A stretch of DNA of 64,000 bases from Coniferiporia sulphurascens (Eukaryota; Basidiomycota; Agaricomycetes; Hymenochaetales; Hymenochaetaceae), in NCBI GenBank assembly GCA_002794785.1, contig NBBA01000004.1, positions 1,302,001-1,366,000 on the forward strand, read 5' to 3'. Shown here in pieces: positions 11,806-23,000 of the stretch. A program made the position numbers and the translations under genes. Each line of letters starts with the position of its first letter. The first letter of the stretch is position 1. The notes under the pieces were generated by a model, which was given only the letters and a program-made list of their open reading frames with translations, did no database searches and had not been told where the DNA came from.

Positions 11806-13846
11806 TCAGCTCTTCAGCTTCCTTTTCTTGCTCTTGCGAATGCTACTGCTGACCCCTTGCTCAGCTTTAACACCTCCAGGCGGATCTGCCGCGAACTCCC
11901 CGTTCTTCTTAAGAGCATCCCCGCTGCCTTCGTCCTCCTCAATGGCCTCCCTCGCGCGTCGTTTCCCGCGGGAGACGCCGGTGCCGGTATTCCCTTTATT
12001 TATTCCTTCTTTCCCTCCAGACTTATTCGTAATTCGGGCGTCGCGTATGCCGCCGCTGTCTTTGACGAAACACGAAACAAAAAAACCATTTGTGTGGTCC
12101 ACCCCAGGCACGCAACGCACAAGTGCGTCTGCATCTAAATTTTGGGGCTGAGCCACAAGCAGATTTTGCAGATTTAGAATGAGATATACCTCCATCGGAT
12201 TCCTGCATCTTCTCGGGAAAGCCTCTTCGCTGCCAGGAAGGTAATACACTTTCCCTCGCTGCGAGCATAAACTGTCCTTCCTTGGCTTCATCGGATGCCA
12301 GTACTTCGCACACAACCTCTTCGTTCTCGGCAGCGTGGACGCTGCATGTCGAGTAAACTATTTTTTCTACCGTCGGAACTATAGGGCGATTCAGCCCTTT
12401 GTGAGAATTCGAGACGAGGATGGGGCCTTACGCACATTTCATGGCATGTTTAATCATTAGGAGCTGAAATGTAGCCAGCTTTTGCAAGCGGTCGTTTTGG
12501 TTGTCGATATCGTTTTCATCTTCTGGAATTATCAAATTGGAGTCAGACCTGAGCCGATCATTCAAAGATTTGGGAGATGTTCACCTGTCTCGAGAAGATG
12601 GTCGAGTCTATTAACAATTCCGGAGCCGCTACATGAAGGATCTAAAAGGCTGCATAATGTTGTTTGTAGCTTTAGAAACGACAATAGATAACTTGTCTCC
12701 GCAGAATCACTTACACATGGGTTACGCGGGAGTATTTAAGATCCAAAGGGTCAATAGACAGGAAGTCTGCGTTTGTTGGTTCGACATTTCGGCAGTGAGC
12801 TTTCGAAACCATTTTCTTCAGCGTTCCAAATCGCTTCTTGTCCCGCTCAAACGCATACAACTACTAGTCCGTTCAGCAAACGCTCAAAGACAAAGCGTGG
12901 CAAGCAAGGCAATCTCTTGCTTCGGGTTCGAACCTTTCCACGACCTTTCATCAGCGAGCTGAGAAGTGTTGTCTTGTTTCCTGGGGCGGCGGTCGCGTCG
13001 ATAACATGCGCATCATCGCGCGCGGGAGGCGCGAGAACTACGGCAGGAAAACAGGAAGCTTTATCCTGCAAGATGATTTTACCAGAGTTAAGTAGAGGGT
13101 CATCCCGAAAGGACGTGGATGGGTGGAATAGGAGGAGGTTAGGGATGTGTTCGTCGCGTTGTATCGACTTCCTGTCGAATAACGTCATATTAGTGGCTAT
13201 AAGATGAAGAAAAGTGCAACTTGCCTTGAAACTAGAGGATCGCCCTTCTCTTCATAGCCCACGGAGAGGAAGTGTTGTACGGCCTGCTCAAGCGTCCAGA
13301 GCAACGTATTCACGCGCACATAACGCGGAATTAAGTCTGTAACCATTCAGTCGCCGAAGTCATGAAAATTTCCAGTCCGTGGACTGCGTACCTGCACGTA
13401 CGTCTCCCCCTTGTGCAAGCTCTGTTACCGACTTGGCCCCACGCCTGATCTTAATCTTCGTCAGTTCGGCGTGAAGGCGAGTCTTATGTCGCAGGACTGC
13501 CTGTTTGATGGGTCCATCACCCGCCTGTATGCCCTTCGCGAAGAGTAGATCATGAACAAGTAGCAGAGCAAGATTCAAGGATGTAATCTTTTGGCGTTCA
13601 TGCTTGAGGAGCTCTGCTGCGTCGATGATATCACTGAGGACGGACTTGTCTGTCTGAGAGCAGTTGGAATACGAAAATAACGGCACCATGGGGACGAGAT
13701 GAGCTCTTACACTTGAGTGTCTCGATGACTAGCGCTGTGGTTCTCCGTCTATCCTTCTCTGGTAGTGTTCCTATAACACCTCTGATCGAGCCTTGCTTTG
13801 CATCGAGTTTATCAAGGGTTTTTGCAGCCTCGAAGTAAAAATTCAT
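11806..13846 (-). CDS. RCM1: 25S rRNA m5C methyltransferase (NSUN5/Rcm1 type)
   Basis: S-adenosylmethionine-dependent cytosine-C5 methylation of large-subunit rRNA in the nucleolus. Nine exons: 13846-13711, 13649-13392, 13336-13225, 13171-12934, 12860-12715, 12649-12585, 12522-12436, 12378-12190, 12134-11806; 519 aa, all joins in frame. MNFYFEAAKTLDKLDAKQGS is the family N-terminus (an in-frame ATG at 13870 is an alternative start). The SAM loop DATAAPGNKTT lies in exon 4. The two catalytic cysteines are seen as DPSCSGSG (C303) and YSTCS (C359). The tail is Lys/Arg-rich (KSKKRKLKS), fitting nucleolar location. The intron after exon 3 starts with GCAAGT, a GC-AG intron. Identity is secure. It is divergent from the DnaJ gene, with about 550 bp between coding starts. 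Confidence 0.94.
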
Positions 13847-14394
13847 AACGAAAGTGAGATATCTATTCACTGCATGAACGTCAGCTACACTAGACTACAA
13901 ATACAGGAAATTTAGATACGTCTTTCCCCTGAAACTTGCTTTATGCGCCTGCCTGGGAAGGAAGAGGAAAGTCAGCAAGCAGGTTCAAAAGAATGTAAAA
14001 AATGAACGGAGTGTCAGATTAGAAAGGTCGTCAAATCCGGTAGAAACCAGTCAGACAATGTAGATAAGTTTAAAGAAATGAAACATCACACGAAAGGAGG
14101 CCCATACAACACAGGCACTTACATGAATCGCTGTTGTGGCAGGTGGGGAAATAGGCGCAGACGCAAATTTTCGCAGAAATCGGTTATCGCGTGCTTATTA
14201 TGTAATCAAATTTACAGCCTTGCCGCCGCGTGCTATCCGACGCGTCTACCTCAGACTTCTGAGGTCGACACGCCCAAAATCGCCTCCCTTTCTTTCCTGC
14301 TTGCTTTTGATTCACTTTCTTGAGGTTGCCTTTCTGCTGAATAGAGGGACGCTCTCTTTGTACTCGTGTACTCGAAAAGGCCCGACTTTTGAAA
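13847..14394. promoter_or_regulatory. Shared upstream region of RCM1 (-) and DnaJ (+)
   Basis: The region lies between two divergent starts. Its right end (about 14280-14395) is a pyrimidine-rich leader forming the non-coding first exon of the DnaJ gene, ending in A at 14395. No specific regulator site was recognised. Confidence 0.5.
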
Positions 14395-16390
14395 AGTAAG
14401 TACCATTGTGGCGCACATTAAAGCTGCTGATCTGACGCGCGTCTGGCCCGTGTAGTGCCTGTCGATACTGAGCTTTACGATCTTCTCGCAGTACCGCCGA
14501 CCGCGAGCGAAAGTATGTAAATATAATTAACACCTAATTAGAGGCAACTAATCAGCCGCCTCAAAGACGACATCAAGAAGGCATACCGTAGAAAGGTCCA
14601 TTATTTTATCCACTTCTTAAGGGAAATGAATTCTTAGCACCTCTTTGCAGGCCAAGGAACATCATCCTGTGCGTTTTGATGTGATGGCGAAGGACGAGTT
14701 ACACTAACATTTTATATTAATAATGTTTAGGACAAAGTTTGAATGCTTTCCTTCATAACTATCTCATTGTCGCTCATCCTATCTTAGAATATCAATGACC
14801 CAGAAGCGAGCAAGCGTTTCCAGGAGATAGGGGCCGCGTATGGAGCCGTTTTTCCCCTTCTAAATGAGTTATCACGATGACCTTGACTTCACTGACAGCT
14901 ACGAAATCCTCTCCGACCCCTCCACAAGGGAGGTCTACGATGAGCACGGGCTAGAGGGTCCCGCAGGTGGACAGGGTGGCCCTGGTGGTGGCATGGACCC
15001 GGCGGACATCTTCGCGGAGCTATTCGGTGGTGGTGGTGGTGGTGGTGGTGGCGGCGGTTTCTCGTTTTCCTTTGGCGGACCAGGTATGGGTGGGCCAAGG
15101 CGTCCGAGAAAAGGGCAAGACTCAGTCATTCCTTACGACGTGACGCTCGAGGACCTGTACAATGGCAAGCAAGTGAAAATGAACATGGAGAAGGAGATCG
15201 TGTGCCTTGTATGTCATGGGTTAGTGTGTTTTTCTTTATTCGTTGCGCTCGTGTTTGTTTATTAGGGAAATAGCTCCGGTGCTAAAGGTAGTGCAAAACC
15301 TAAGCCTTGTATTAAATGCGAAGGGAAGGGATGGACGATCACGACGACACCTGTGAGTGTTTTTGTTTTATTGCCCGGACTGCATTCTTATACATTCCCT
15401 CAGATGGGGCATTCAACGTTTGGCCAAGCTCGGGTTATGTGCGATGAATGCGAGGGCGAGGGAGAAAAGCTTCGCGAGAAGGACAGGTAAACATCTTCCA
15501 CTCTACCAGGCATCGCCCATTTTTAAGGCCAGGGCACAGATGTAAAAAGTGTAAGGGCAAGAGAACCGTCAAAGAGAAAAAGCGACAGGAAATATTCGTC
15601 GAAAAGGGGATGACAGATCGACAGCGTATCGTCCTCCACGAAGAGGGTGACCAATCGGTGAGACTCCATCAGGTCCCCCTGTCAAAATTCGCTCATTTCA
15701 TATCTGCCGTGTCATCTCGGAAACGTTAGCCTGGTGTAACCTCTGGGGACGTGATCTTTGTGCTGAAGTTGGAACCACATGATGCCTTTGAGCGTTCAGG
15801 CAACGATCTCCTTGCGAAGGTACAAATCACATTATCGGAGGCACTGCTTGGCTTCGATCGTATTCTCCTCACGCATCTTGACAGACGGGGTATTCAAGTC
15901 GCCAGTCCATCCGGAAAGATTATCCGTCCTCGTGATACGATCATACTCCGGAATGAGGGCATGCCACATTACAAGAGTCCAGACACGAAAGGAGACTTGT
16001 ATATTGTCTTTGACATTGAGTTTCCGGAGGACAGCTGGTCAAAAAGTGTCGATAAAACTGTGCGTAGCTCCACTCGTCCATTTCACTGACTACACTATAC
16101 TGGCTTCTGACCAAACTCTTTTGTACTTGTCTTTCGCTCGGCAGGCCTTGGAAATGCTCCTACCCCCGAAGAAGCCCGAGCTTGAGCCGAGGCCCGCAAT
16201 AGTGGAGGCGGCAGCATATGAGGAGGGCGACTTCGTCGACGTGCGTGCGCGCTCTTTCCCCGCGGGGGCTGACTTCCTGAACCAGTCCGCATTTTCTTCA
16301 TTCCAGTTCGGCGCGGACGAGGATGACGAGGATGCATGGACGGACGAAGACGAGAATGCCGAAGGCGAGCCAGAGTGTCGGACGCAATGA
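14395..16390 (+). CDS. Class-A DnaJ (Hsp40) co-chaperone with C-terminal farnesylation box
   Basis: Stimulates Hsp70 ATPase and delivers clients; the Ydj1/Xdj1 type acts in cytosol and on membranes. Exons: 14395 (the A of ATG), 14456-14512, 14567-14595, 14651-14668, 14731-14736, 14788-14837, 14899-15223, 15266-15352, 15404-15486, 15540-15657, 15730-16059, 16145-16390; 449 aa. The J domain runs from PVDTELYDLL through DIKKAYRRK and KEHHP|DK|NINDPEASKRF, with the D-K of HPDK coded by a 6-nt exon. A Gly-rich segment includes a GGT tract at about 15026-15058. Four zinc-finger repeats are CLVCHGLG, CIKCEGKG, CDECEGEG and CKKCKGKR. The substrate-binding domains follow, then an acidic tail ending CRTQ, a CaaX box whose final Q favours farnesylation as in Ydj1. 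Identity is very secure; the split ATG is inference from the frame. Confidence 0.93.
14731..14736 (+). other. 6-nt microexon (GACAAA) of the DnaJ gene
   Basis: It codes Asp-Lys of the HPDK motif. It is flanked by GTTTAG upstream and GTTTGA downstream, with introns of 62 and 51 nt. Without it the J domain would read HHP-N and lose the Asp essential for Hsp70 stimulation. Confidence 0.8.
15026..15058 (+). repeat. GGT/GGC trinucleotide tract coding poly-Gly in the DnaJ gene
   Basis: About nine GGT units followed by GGC units, in frame, give a run of glycines in the G/F-type linker. A length-variable coding microsatellite is possible. Confidence 0.85.
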
Positions 16391-16794
16391 ATCCACACTT
16401 TGAATCTCATCTAATGTTTTCTGAGATCCTGACCGAAATCTCATATCGCTTTTTCGTCTCGTTCTCGCTTTCTGCTTACCTCGCTACAAATAACCCAGCT
16501 CTTCAATCCCCCTTATTACCTTTGTTGATCGCCTTAAGGGCACTTAATCTTGATCACTGTATTACCCTTAAGCTAACCTTAGACCGTTTGCTAACATCAC
16601 CGTTCACAACTTCTTATCGGCGCATAACGAGTTCAGTGCAATATTCAAGTATACATTAGGGATGACAAGACGGCTTCGTTGAAACATCAAGAAGACCCAG
16701 ATATGACCTTACAGGCTCCTGAGTGTATACATACTTTTCACAAAAAGGGAGGACAAAAAAATCTAGATGAAACCCAGGGAAGGCAGAACGTCCT
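16391..16794. other. Convergent 3' intergenic between DnaJ and RPB5
   Basis: AT-richer, with ACTTGTCTTTCGC-like pyrimidine runs and no open frame of note. It presumably holds the two polyadenylation regions. Nothing else recognised. Confidence 0.5.
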
Positions 16795-17731
16795 TCAGAA
16801 GCAAATACGGTAGCTCACATAACGACCACTCGTCTCGGATGGCCGAGTGATTTTAACTACGTTCCCTCTCCGTAAACCATAATACCGTGCAACGGGATCC
16901 GCAAGCTGGATGCGGGGAAGTTGTGTCTCTTTCAGCCGACTGAGAGATCCGATGAAAGAGGGAAAGTCAGAGTATTGTTAAAGATATCATGAATAAACTC
17001 GTACTATTTCTCCAGTAGCGTCTTCTTCTCCTCTGGACGGAGGACTTCATGCTGCGGGACGAGGATGTGCTTCGTGATGTTTACGAGTAAATCCGACTCT
17101 GAGAACTCTTCAAGCCGGTACTGTTGTGCCATTGCAACAATAACCTGAAAGAAAGCTGAGTCGAACCGTTGCAAAACGTTTGAGGAAGGGCACTACCTTC
17201 CGAGCGGACGGTGTCATGTTCCCTGGGAAGATGATGATTCCTTGGTTAATCGACTTCTCTTCCAGGATCCCAAGAAGTCTGGTCATGGACAAGAGAATGA
17301 ACAAACGTAATTAGAAAATGAAAGAAACGGCGATAGGCTTACTTTCGCATTGTCTTTACACCAACGCTTCTTTCGTCCGAGAAGAAAACAAAGATGTGAT
17401 CCATGGGGTTGCTTTGGTGGTTAGTGAAGAAATTCAGCTGGTTGCGACTGTCCGAGCGAGTGTACTTTCAGCAAACGGCGAACGAAATGCAAGGCCTAGA
17501 AAGGCACGCACTCAACGCTGCCCCCGCTGTTCGCGTAGTTTTGCTTGAACGTAGCCAGGTCCATGTGTATTTCTTCATCGGAAACCTGGAAACCCTGCAG
17601 CATCTCCGTCAGGAGGAACACAGACCGGCAAGGATTGGGCCACTTACCCTGTCCTTTACGAGCTCGTGGACGGTCCTGTTTACGTGCCATAATCGCGCAG
17701 CTTCATCTGGTCCACCAATTGTGTCCGCCAT
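16795..17731 (-). CDS. RPB5: RNA polymerases I/II/III common subunit RPABC1
   Basis: Shared subunit of the three nuclear RNA polymerases, at the DNA-entry jaw. Exons: 17731-17648, 17594-17512, 17447-17343, 17278-17197, 17144-17005, 16939-16795; 212 aa, the normal length for the family. The N-terminal jaw module includes [18 protein letters not shown] and [19 protein letters not shown]. The conserved C-terminal assembly domain includes [33 protein letters not shown] and [10 protein letters not shown]. All six exons join in frame; the donor after GGSVD is GTGCGT. Identity is very secure. The start is 162 bp from the start of SWD2 on the other strand. Confidence 0.96.
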
Positions 17732-17893
17732 AGTCTCAGTCGTCGCCGGCAGAGTGCACCACTGGCAACGACCAGAACGGCGTGCGGTGACAACGGGTCA
17801 CGCAGTCACCCCGGGCACCAGTCACGTATTGCTGTAGTAAACCCGTATCCCGGGCCAAGGCCGCCCAGCTTCAGCTTACATCTCAAATCTCTA
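17732..17893. promoter_or_regulatory. Compact bidirectional promoter, RPB5 / SWD2
   Basis: 162 bp separate the two start codons, so both 5' leaders and the promoter must fit here. No TATA box was seen. The segment is GC-rich. Confidence 0.6.
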
Positions 17894-19296
17894 ATGGCGA
17901 AAGCTGGCCCCAGTACAAGCGCGAGGGCGCCGCCTCCATCGGTGCTGAGTTTGACTGATGCGCTGATGGTAGGGAACATTCTATTTTTTTCTCACATTCC
18001 CTAGCATCAGTTAATGAACCAGGGCAGGGCAAGCTCAAACCTGCGCGAATAATGAAGGGATCCGTTGAGCCCCTTCCACCGCAGTCCCCGGGCGCCCACA
18101 GAGCGCAGAACCAGGGTCCTCGCCACATAACTGGTCTAACCTTCGATGACCGTGGAGACTTCATTGTGACGGCTGCGGAGGACGAGACTTTCAGGCTGTA
18201 CAGCTGCAAATCGGGAAAGCAAGTCACCCCGGTTTTATGTCTCTTCGCCAGAGTTTCCTGACCAGATTACGCATATGTACTCCCAGGCATATTAAAACAT
18301 TGCACTCGAAGAAATACGGAGTAGACCTCCCGCGCTTCACGCACAAAAATACTACAGTCGTGTACGCGTCAACAAAAGAGGATGATACGATCCGCTACCA
18401 TTCACTGCACGATAACAAGTATCTACAGTATTTCAAAGGGCACAAGGAGCGAGTTATTACTCTGGAGGTTTCTCCAGTGGATGACGGCTTTATGTCCGGC
18501 TCGGTTGACCGCACAGTTCGACTATGGGATCTTCGAACGCCAAATTGTCGCGGACTCCTTAATCTTCCCTCTTCCCCCCTCGTCGCGTATGATAGCTCGG
18601 GACTCGTTTTCGCCGTGGCCATCAACAACTTTTCGCGCATTCTACTTTACGACATGAACAATTTCGACAAGGAGCCATTCTTGACCATGACCCTGGAGGA
18701 CCCGCTCCTTGAGAAAATATCATTTCCCCCCCGCAAGATTTACATGACTTCCCTTTCCTTTTCGTCCAATGGAAAGTACATACTTGTTGGAACATCAGGA
18801 AATGCACATTATATTCTAGACGCGTTCGAGGGACATCTCATTGCAAAATTGGAGGGACACATTGGACTGGAAAGGGTGCGGATGGAGGCCAACGTTGGAT
18901 TAAACCCGACAAAGGGTATCAGCGGAGAAGAGGTATCCTGGACGCCAGATAGCAAGTTCATCCTAAGTGGAAGCTTGGATGGCAAAATTTGTATTTGGGA
19001 CGTCCAAGATCTGCCTGTACGCGCGAACGAGCCCATTGACCTGACCAGGCCGCCAAAGGTCATTGCTCCAATGACAACTCTCGAGGGCCATCCCGGACCT
19101 GCGCGCTGCGTCAGGTTTAACCCACGATTTGCAATGATGGCGACGGCGGGAACAGAGCTAGTAAGTCATACAAGGCAATACCATGCCAGAGTTGCTCATC
19201 CCCCTTAAACAACCACAGGCATTTTGGCTTCCGGACCTAGCTGGAGATGGGACTGAAGAAGTGAAGGAGCATCTTAAAAAGAAGCTGGCCAGCTGA
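17894..19296 (+). CDS. SWD2: COMPASS histone H3K4 methyltransferase subunit / WDR82 homologue
   Basis: WD40 protein of the Set1/COMPASS complex and, in yeast, of the cleavage/termination factor. Exons: 17894-17968, 18028-18218, 18287-19160, 19219-19296; 405 aa. After a Ala/Pro-rich start, LTDALM joins to GKLKPARIMKGS. WD repeats include TGLTFDDRGDFIVTAAEDE, GHKERVITLEVSPVDDGF, GSVDRTVRLWDLR, FSSNGKYILVG and GSLDGKICIWDVQ. The product ends …KEHLKKKLAS. The intron after GK uses GCAAGT (GC-AG). The nearer CTAG at 18002-18005 is out of phase as acceptor for exon 2, so GGGCAG at 18022-18027 was chosen. Identity is very secure. It converges with VPS71 only 73 bp downstream. Confidence 0.94.
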
Positions 19297-19369
19297 GATA
19301 TTAGCAGGCACAATGCATACTTGACGGGTGGTAGCGTTTCCCCTTGGCACCAATCTACCGCATGTATGC

Positions 19370-20064
19370 TCAGAAGACGCGCCGTTCGCATCGCGTGTCG
19401 TTGTGGGTATCTTCACATTTTTTGTCGCAGTATGCCATGGAACACCTACGACATTTGTATCGACCCCAGTACCCGCAGACAGTACAGAGAAGTCGGGGTG
19501 GCTCGACGGGTGGTGGCGCAGCGGCTGTAAGATACGTTGGTACGTCCGGCGGGAGCTGAGCGATTCCCTGGAATAAATTAGTATCCTGGTTAGAGAACCA
19601 ATGTACAATAGGGCCTACCGATTCCTCAATCAAAGTAGCAAGGTTCTTTCTGTAGACTAGAGCGTCCCTTACGTTCTTTGACTGCGTCTTTTTCTTCGCG
19701 CTGCTTCCAGTGGGCCGTTTGTCTGAAATGGTCTCCCGCGCTCGCCCCCTCGCGCTCATTCCGGCTTCGCCAAAGCTGATTCCTGCAACTGAGATAGTGG
19801 GCTCCGTATAATTTGTCCTCTGAATAGTACAAAAGGGCACGTGAGCGCTGACGATGGCTTTATCCTGTTATAAAGCATACTTCCAGCTCCTCAAGGTGTC
19901 GCTTATTACGCTTTGCAATGACTTCGGGCGAGAGACCGACCTGAGCCGCGCCGCTTTGTGTACTTCTGCGAGCTAGACAACGTGGTAAAGCGCGCGATAT
20001 AATAAGAATTGGGAGACCTGTGCGAGCAAGGATGCATACGTTGCTTGCGCTCCGTAGGTGGCAT
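19370..20064 (-). CDS. VPS71: SWR1 complex subunit with HIT zinc finger (Vps71/Swc6, ZNHIT1)
   Basis: Part of the SWR1 remodeller that deposits H2A.Z. Exons: 20064-20040, 19972-19881, 19819-19619, 19567-19370; 171 aa. The N-terminus MPPTERKQ is followed by the helix SPEVIAKRNKRHLEELERTNY and then EPTISVAG. LIEES joins GIAQLPPDVPTYLTAA after removing a 51-nt intron, restoring family spelling. The C-terminal HIT finger reads C-x2-C (CTVCGYWG), C-x2-C (KCRRC), C-x3-C, H and C, ending RCERRVF. Identity is secure. Its 3' end faces that of SWD2, another chromatin-mark gene. Confidence 0.93.
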
Positions 20065-23000
20065 GACTTCCAACGGAGGCGGCTGTCCGTTGCTGGTGTG
20101 ATTCAAGTTGAAGTACTGACAATACAGTTAGTTTGTAGAGGAGCCGGCTGGAAATCGGATTGAATCTTTGAAGCCTAACCGATAATTCCCACGGCAGATT
20201 TGTCAAGTGGTTACTAACTTGAAACTGACACTTGCGAAAGTCCAGCTTGCTTCAAGTCTATGTTCTCATCATCCATGCTTTTAGCTCGAACTAAACGAGC
20301 GCGAGACATACAGTAGACGCTGTTTCTGTGACTTGTACAATACAAGACGTACATACGCTTTCTCAGGCTACGTTTGGACTCGAGCTTGCTAAGCCTGAGC
20401 ACATTACTATGATTGATTCGCTTCTCGGAAGCAGTCTTAGCGCGTACTAATTCAACGCCAGCGGCCATAGAAATCAGTGGCACACTTGATGAGTGAGGTT
20501 TTGTATAGACTGTATAGTCATTAGTCCTAATCAAAAACGTTATATGACTTTAACTTGGGTGCAATATTGATCTCGCCCACCCCTATGTACTAACCTCCAA
20601 GACGAGCACCGGAGATTCGGAAGTACAGTCTTAAGTCCTTCTCGCAAGCTATTGCTACTTGCGCGTGGAGTATCATGGACGAGTCCAGTATGGCGCCCAT
20701 TATTAATAGTCCAGAGCCCACGTGCGCACCAACGTCCCGGTTGCGCCTTTGACGCTTATTTCTGGCTCACAGCAAAGTGGCCAGGGGGAATTGCGTGCAG
20801 ACGGAGACACAACCCGACCAGAAGATCATGCTTACAAACTTCTAGTTTGCTGTCGGTGAAGGGTATTAAGGCTTCGCCGAATAGCCGAATAAAGTGCCTC
20901 TACGTGCTCATCGGACATCCTTGCTCCAACAGAGGTGAAACATAGCCTCAACACTAGCAGACAGGGGCGCGCGAGGACGTGTGTGTAAGGGTGAGTTCCG
21001 CTGCCAACGGTAGCAGTCGACCCCCTAGACGATTTGTGACTGGGCTACAGCAGGGCAGTCAACAGGCCCTGTCACCGCCTGCAGCTGTTAGCGATGAACA
21101 GTCGGGGTCCAAAAGAGCCTCCAAACCACATAGGATTTTCACCGCCGACGGTGAGGCAACAATCAAAACCCGGTGTGGACATGCCGCAAGGTGTGGGAGC
21201 CGAAGAGTGTAAAACATCCTAGGAGACTAGGGGTAGATGCTGAATGCGAGATATCAGCTCCAACCTGTGGAAACCGTCTATCGGAGCCTCTAAATCGGTA
21301 GTTAACTACGCGCCGAGATATATAGAGAAAGAAATGGAGAAACATACGTCCAGATGTGGTTTCGTTAATATTATGGAGAGGGGCTCATTGATCTCGAACA
21401 AATCCGCGATGATGCCAAGTGGCCGGCGACGATAGGCGCGTTAGATTCTCGACGATTAAGCCTGCATTCTTTTGGAACCGAGTCTGTAGATTGTAGTCCG
21501 AGATCGTTTGACGGCTTTGATAAACCATGATAGACCGACAATTTCAAAGGCCTCGAAACAAAACAAGAACCTAAATGAATGGTGAAAACAGAGTCGCACC
21601 CGTCGGAGACGGCTCGAGCTCGGAGGCGGCCCGAAAATTGGTCTTACCCCGGGCCGAAGTGTGCGTAAGCAGCAAATCCGGCGGCCGCTGATCCGTGACT
21701 CGTAGTTTCAGTCGCCGGCCCATCTCGGCGACTCGGAATCTGCCTCTCTCCTGTACAATTGGCAATTATTATCATCACCCCAGTATCTTATCCTATTTCA
21801 AATCACAAGAGCCGCGTCGCCAGCAGACTTCACCATACAATACAGGGGGGTATTATCTTCGTCGGATGGAGTCCTACCCCTGTTCACACTTCAGCAACCG
21901 ACGATCTCGCTATGGATATGGATATGCACGCTTCCAATGCTTTATGTTACATTGTTGTTCTATGCACACTTTCAGTTAGTAAAGACCTAGCGCCACACAG
22001 AACTTGCAGAAAGGTCTAAATGCAGGGATGATAGCGATAGGCGAACCTCCGGAAGAGCACATCATTCTTACTGCTACTTCACTTATCGTAATCCAGCATA
22101 TCGGCTGCCCCTTTGGCCGAGGGCTGAGCAGCATAGAATCTTCATCAGGATTTTCCCGCTGTAGCCCGTGACACAAGGTTTGTACGGCTTTTTGCATCTC
22201 TTTACAACCGACCTCGGGTCTGACGGGCAGGTAGCCGCTTATGTGTTGAAGATCTCTTATGACCACGGGACTCTGTCCAAAGCTGACGCCACTAAGGAGT
22301 CAGTTCGTGGTTAGACTAGTGGATCGGAAAGTCCCGCGCTCTTGTTTTTTGGCACGATGCAAGGCTTAGGCCCGGCTATTGAAATCTTACAGAGTCACTG
22401 AGGGTCTCGACTAGCCCTCATCCGTTGATGCAGGATCATCAGGGGGAGTTGATGGGCAAGTCGGCCTTTTGATCCTGCATTTTAGGTTTTCATCCACCGC
22501 TTCAGGATGTTCAGCACGACATATGTTGCGCAATTTCGGTGCACACACGGTCCACTTATTGCGTGTCAAATGTCACAGCAGGAGTATCTGCCGTATTTCA
22601 AAGCATGTCAGTGACAGTGTTTTAATATTAATGTATCGCCGAGCTTGCCTGTGGAACCTTTCTGGGCGCACCAGCGCGCCTCCGAATGCCTATTCTCACT
22701 TCATCTTACGGTTGTATCCGACGTCATAATAGGGCGCGGGCGTTATTTTACATTTGATATCTGATTGCGCGGTGGATGAGCGCGATCACATGGTATAACT
22801 TCAATAGCAAAGTCAACCGTTGGCCTTCCGTATATATAATGTAACGTACTGCAAGAAGCCTTCGGAAATAAGTGGCGCAGTCTAGACCATTTTATCTTTG
22901 TAATTTGAACGGTGGTCATCGATGAGGATATCAAACACGGGACGAGGCAGTTAATTGCGAAGCTATCAGCGACGGACCCGCAGGCCCTCCGACGATCGGG

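Noticed and set aside
14889..15129. Minus-strand frames with poly-His or poly-Pro runs
   Set aside because: Antisense reading of the GGT poly-Gly tract of the DnaJ gene.
17969..18005. CTAG at 18002-18005 as acceptor of the first SWD2 intron
   Set aside because: It leaves the wrong phase; GGGCAG at 18022-18027 joins LTDALM to GKLKPARIM in frame.
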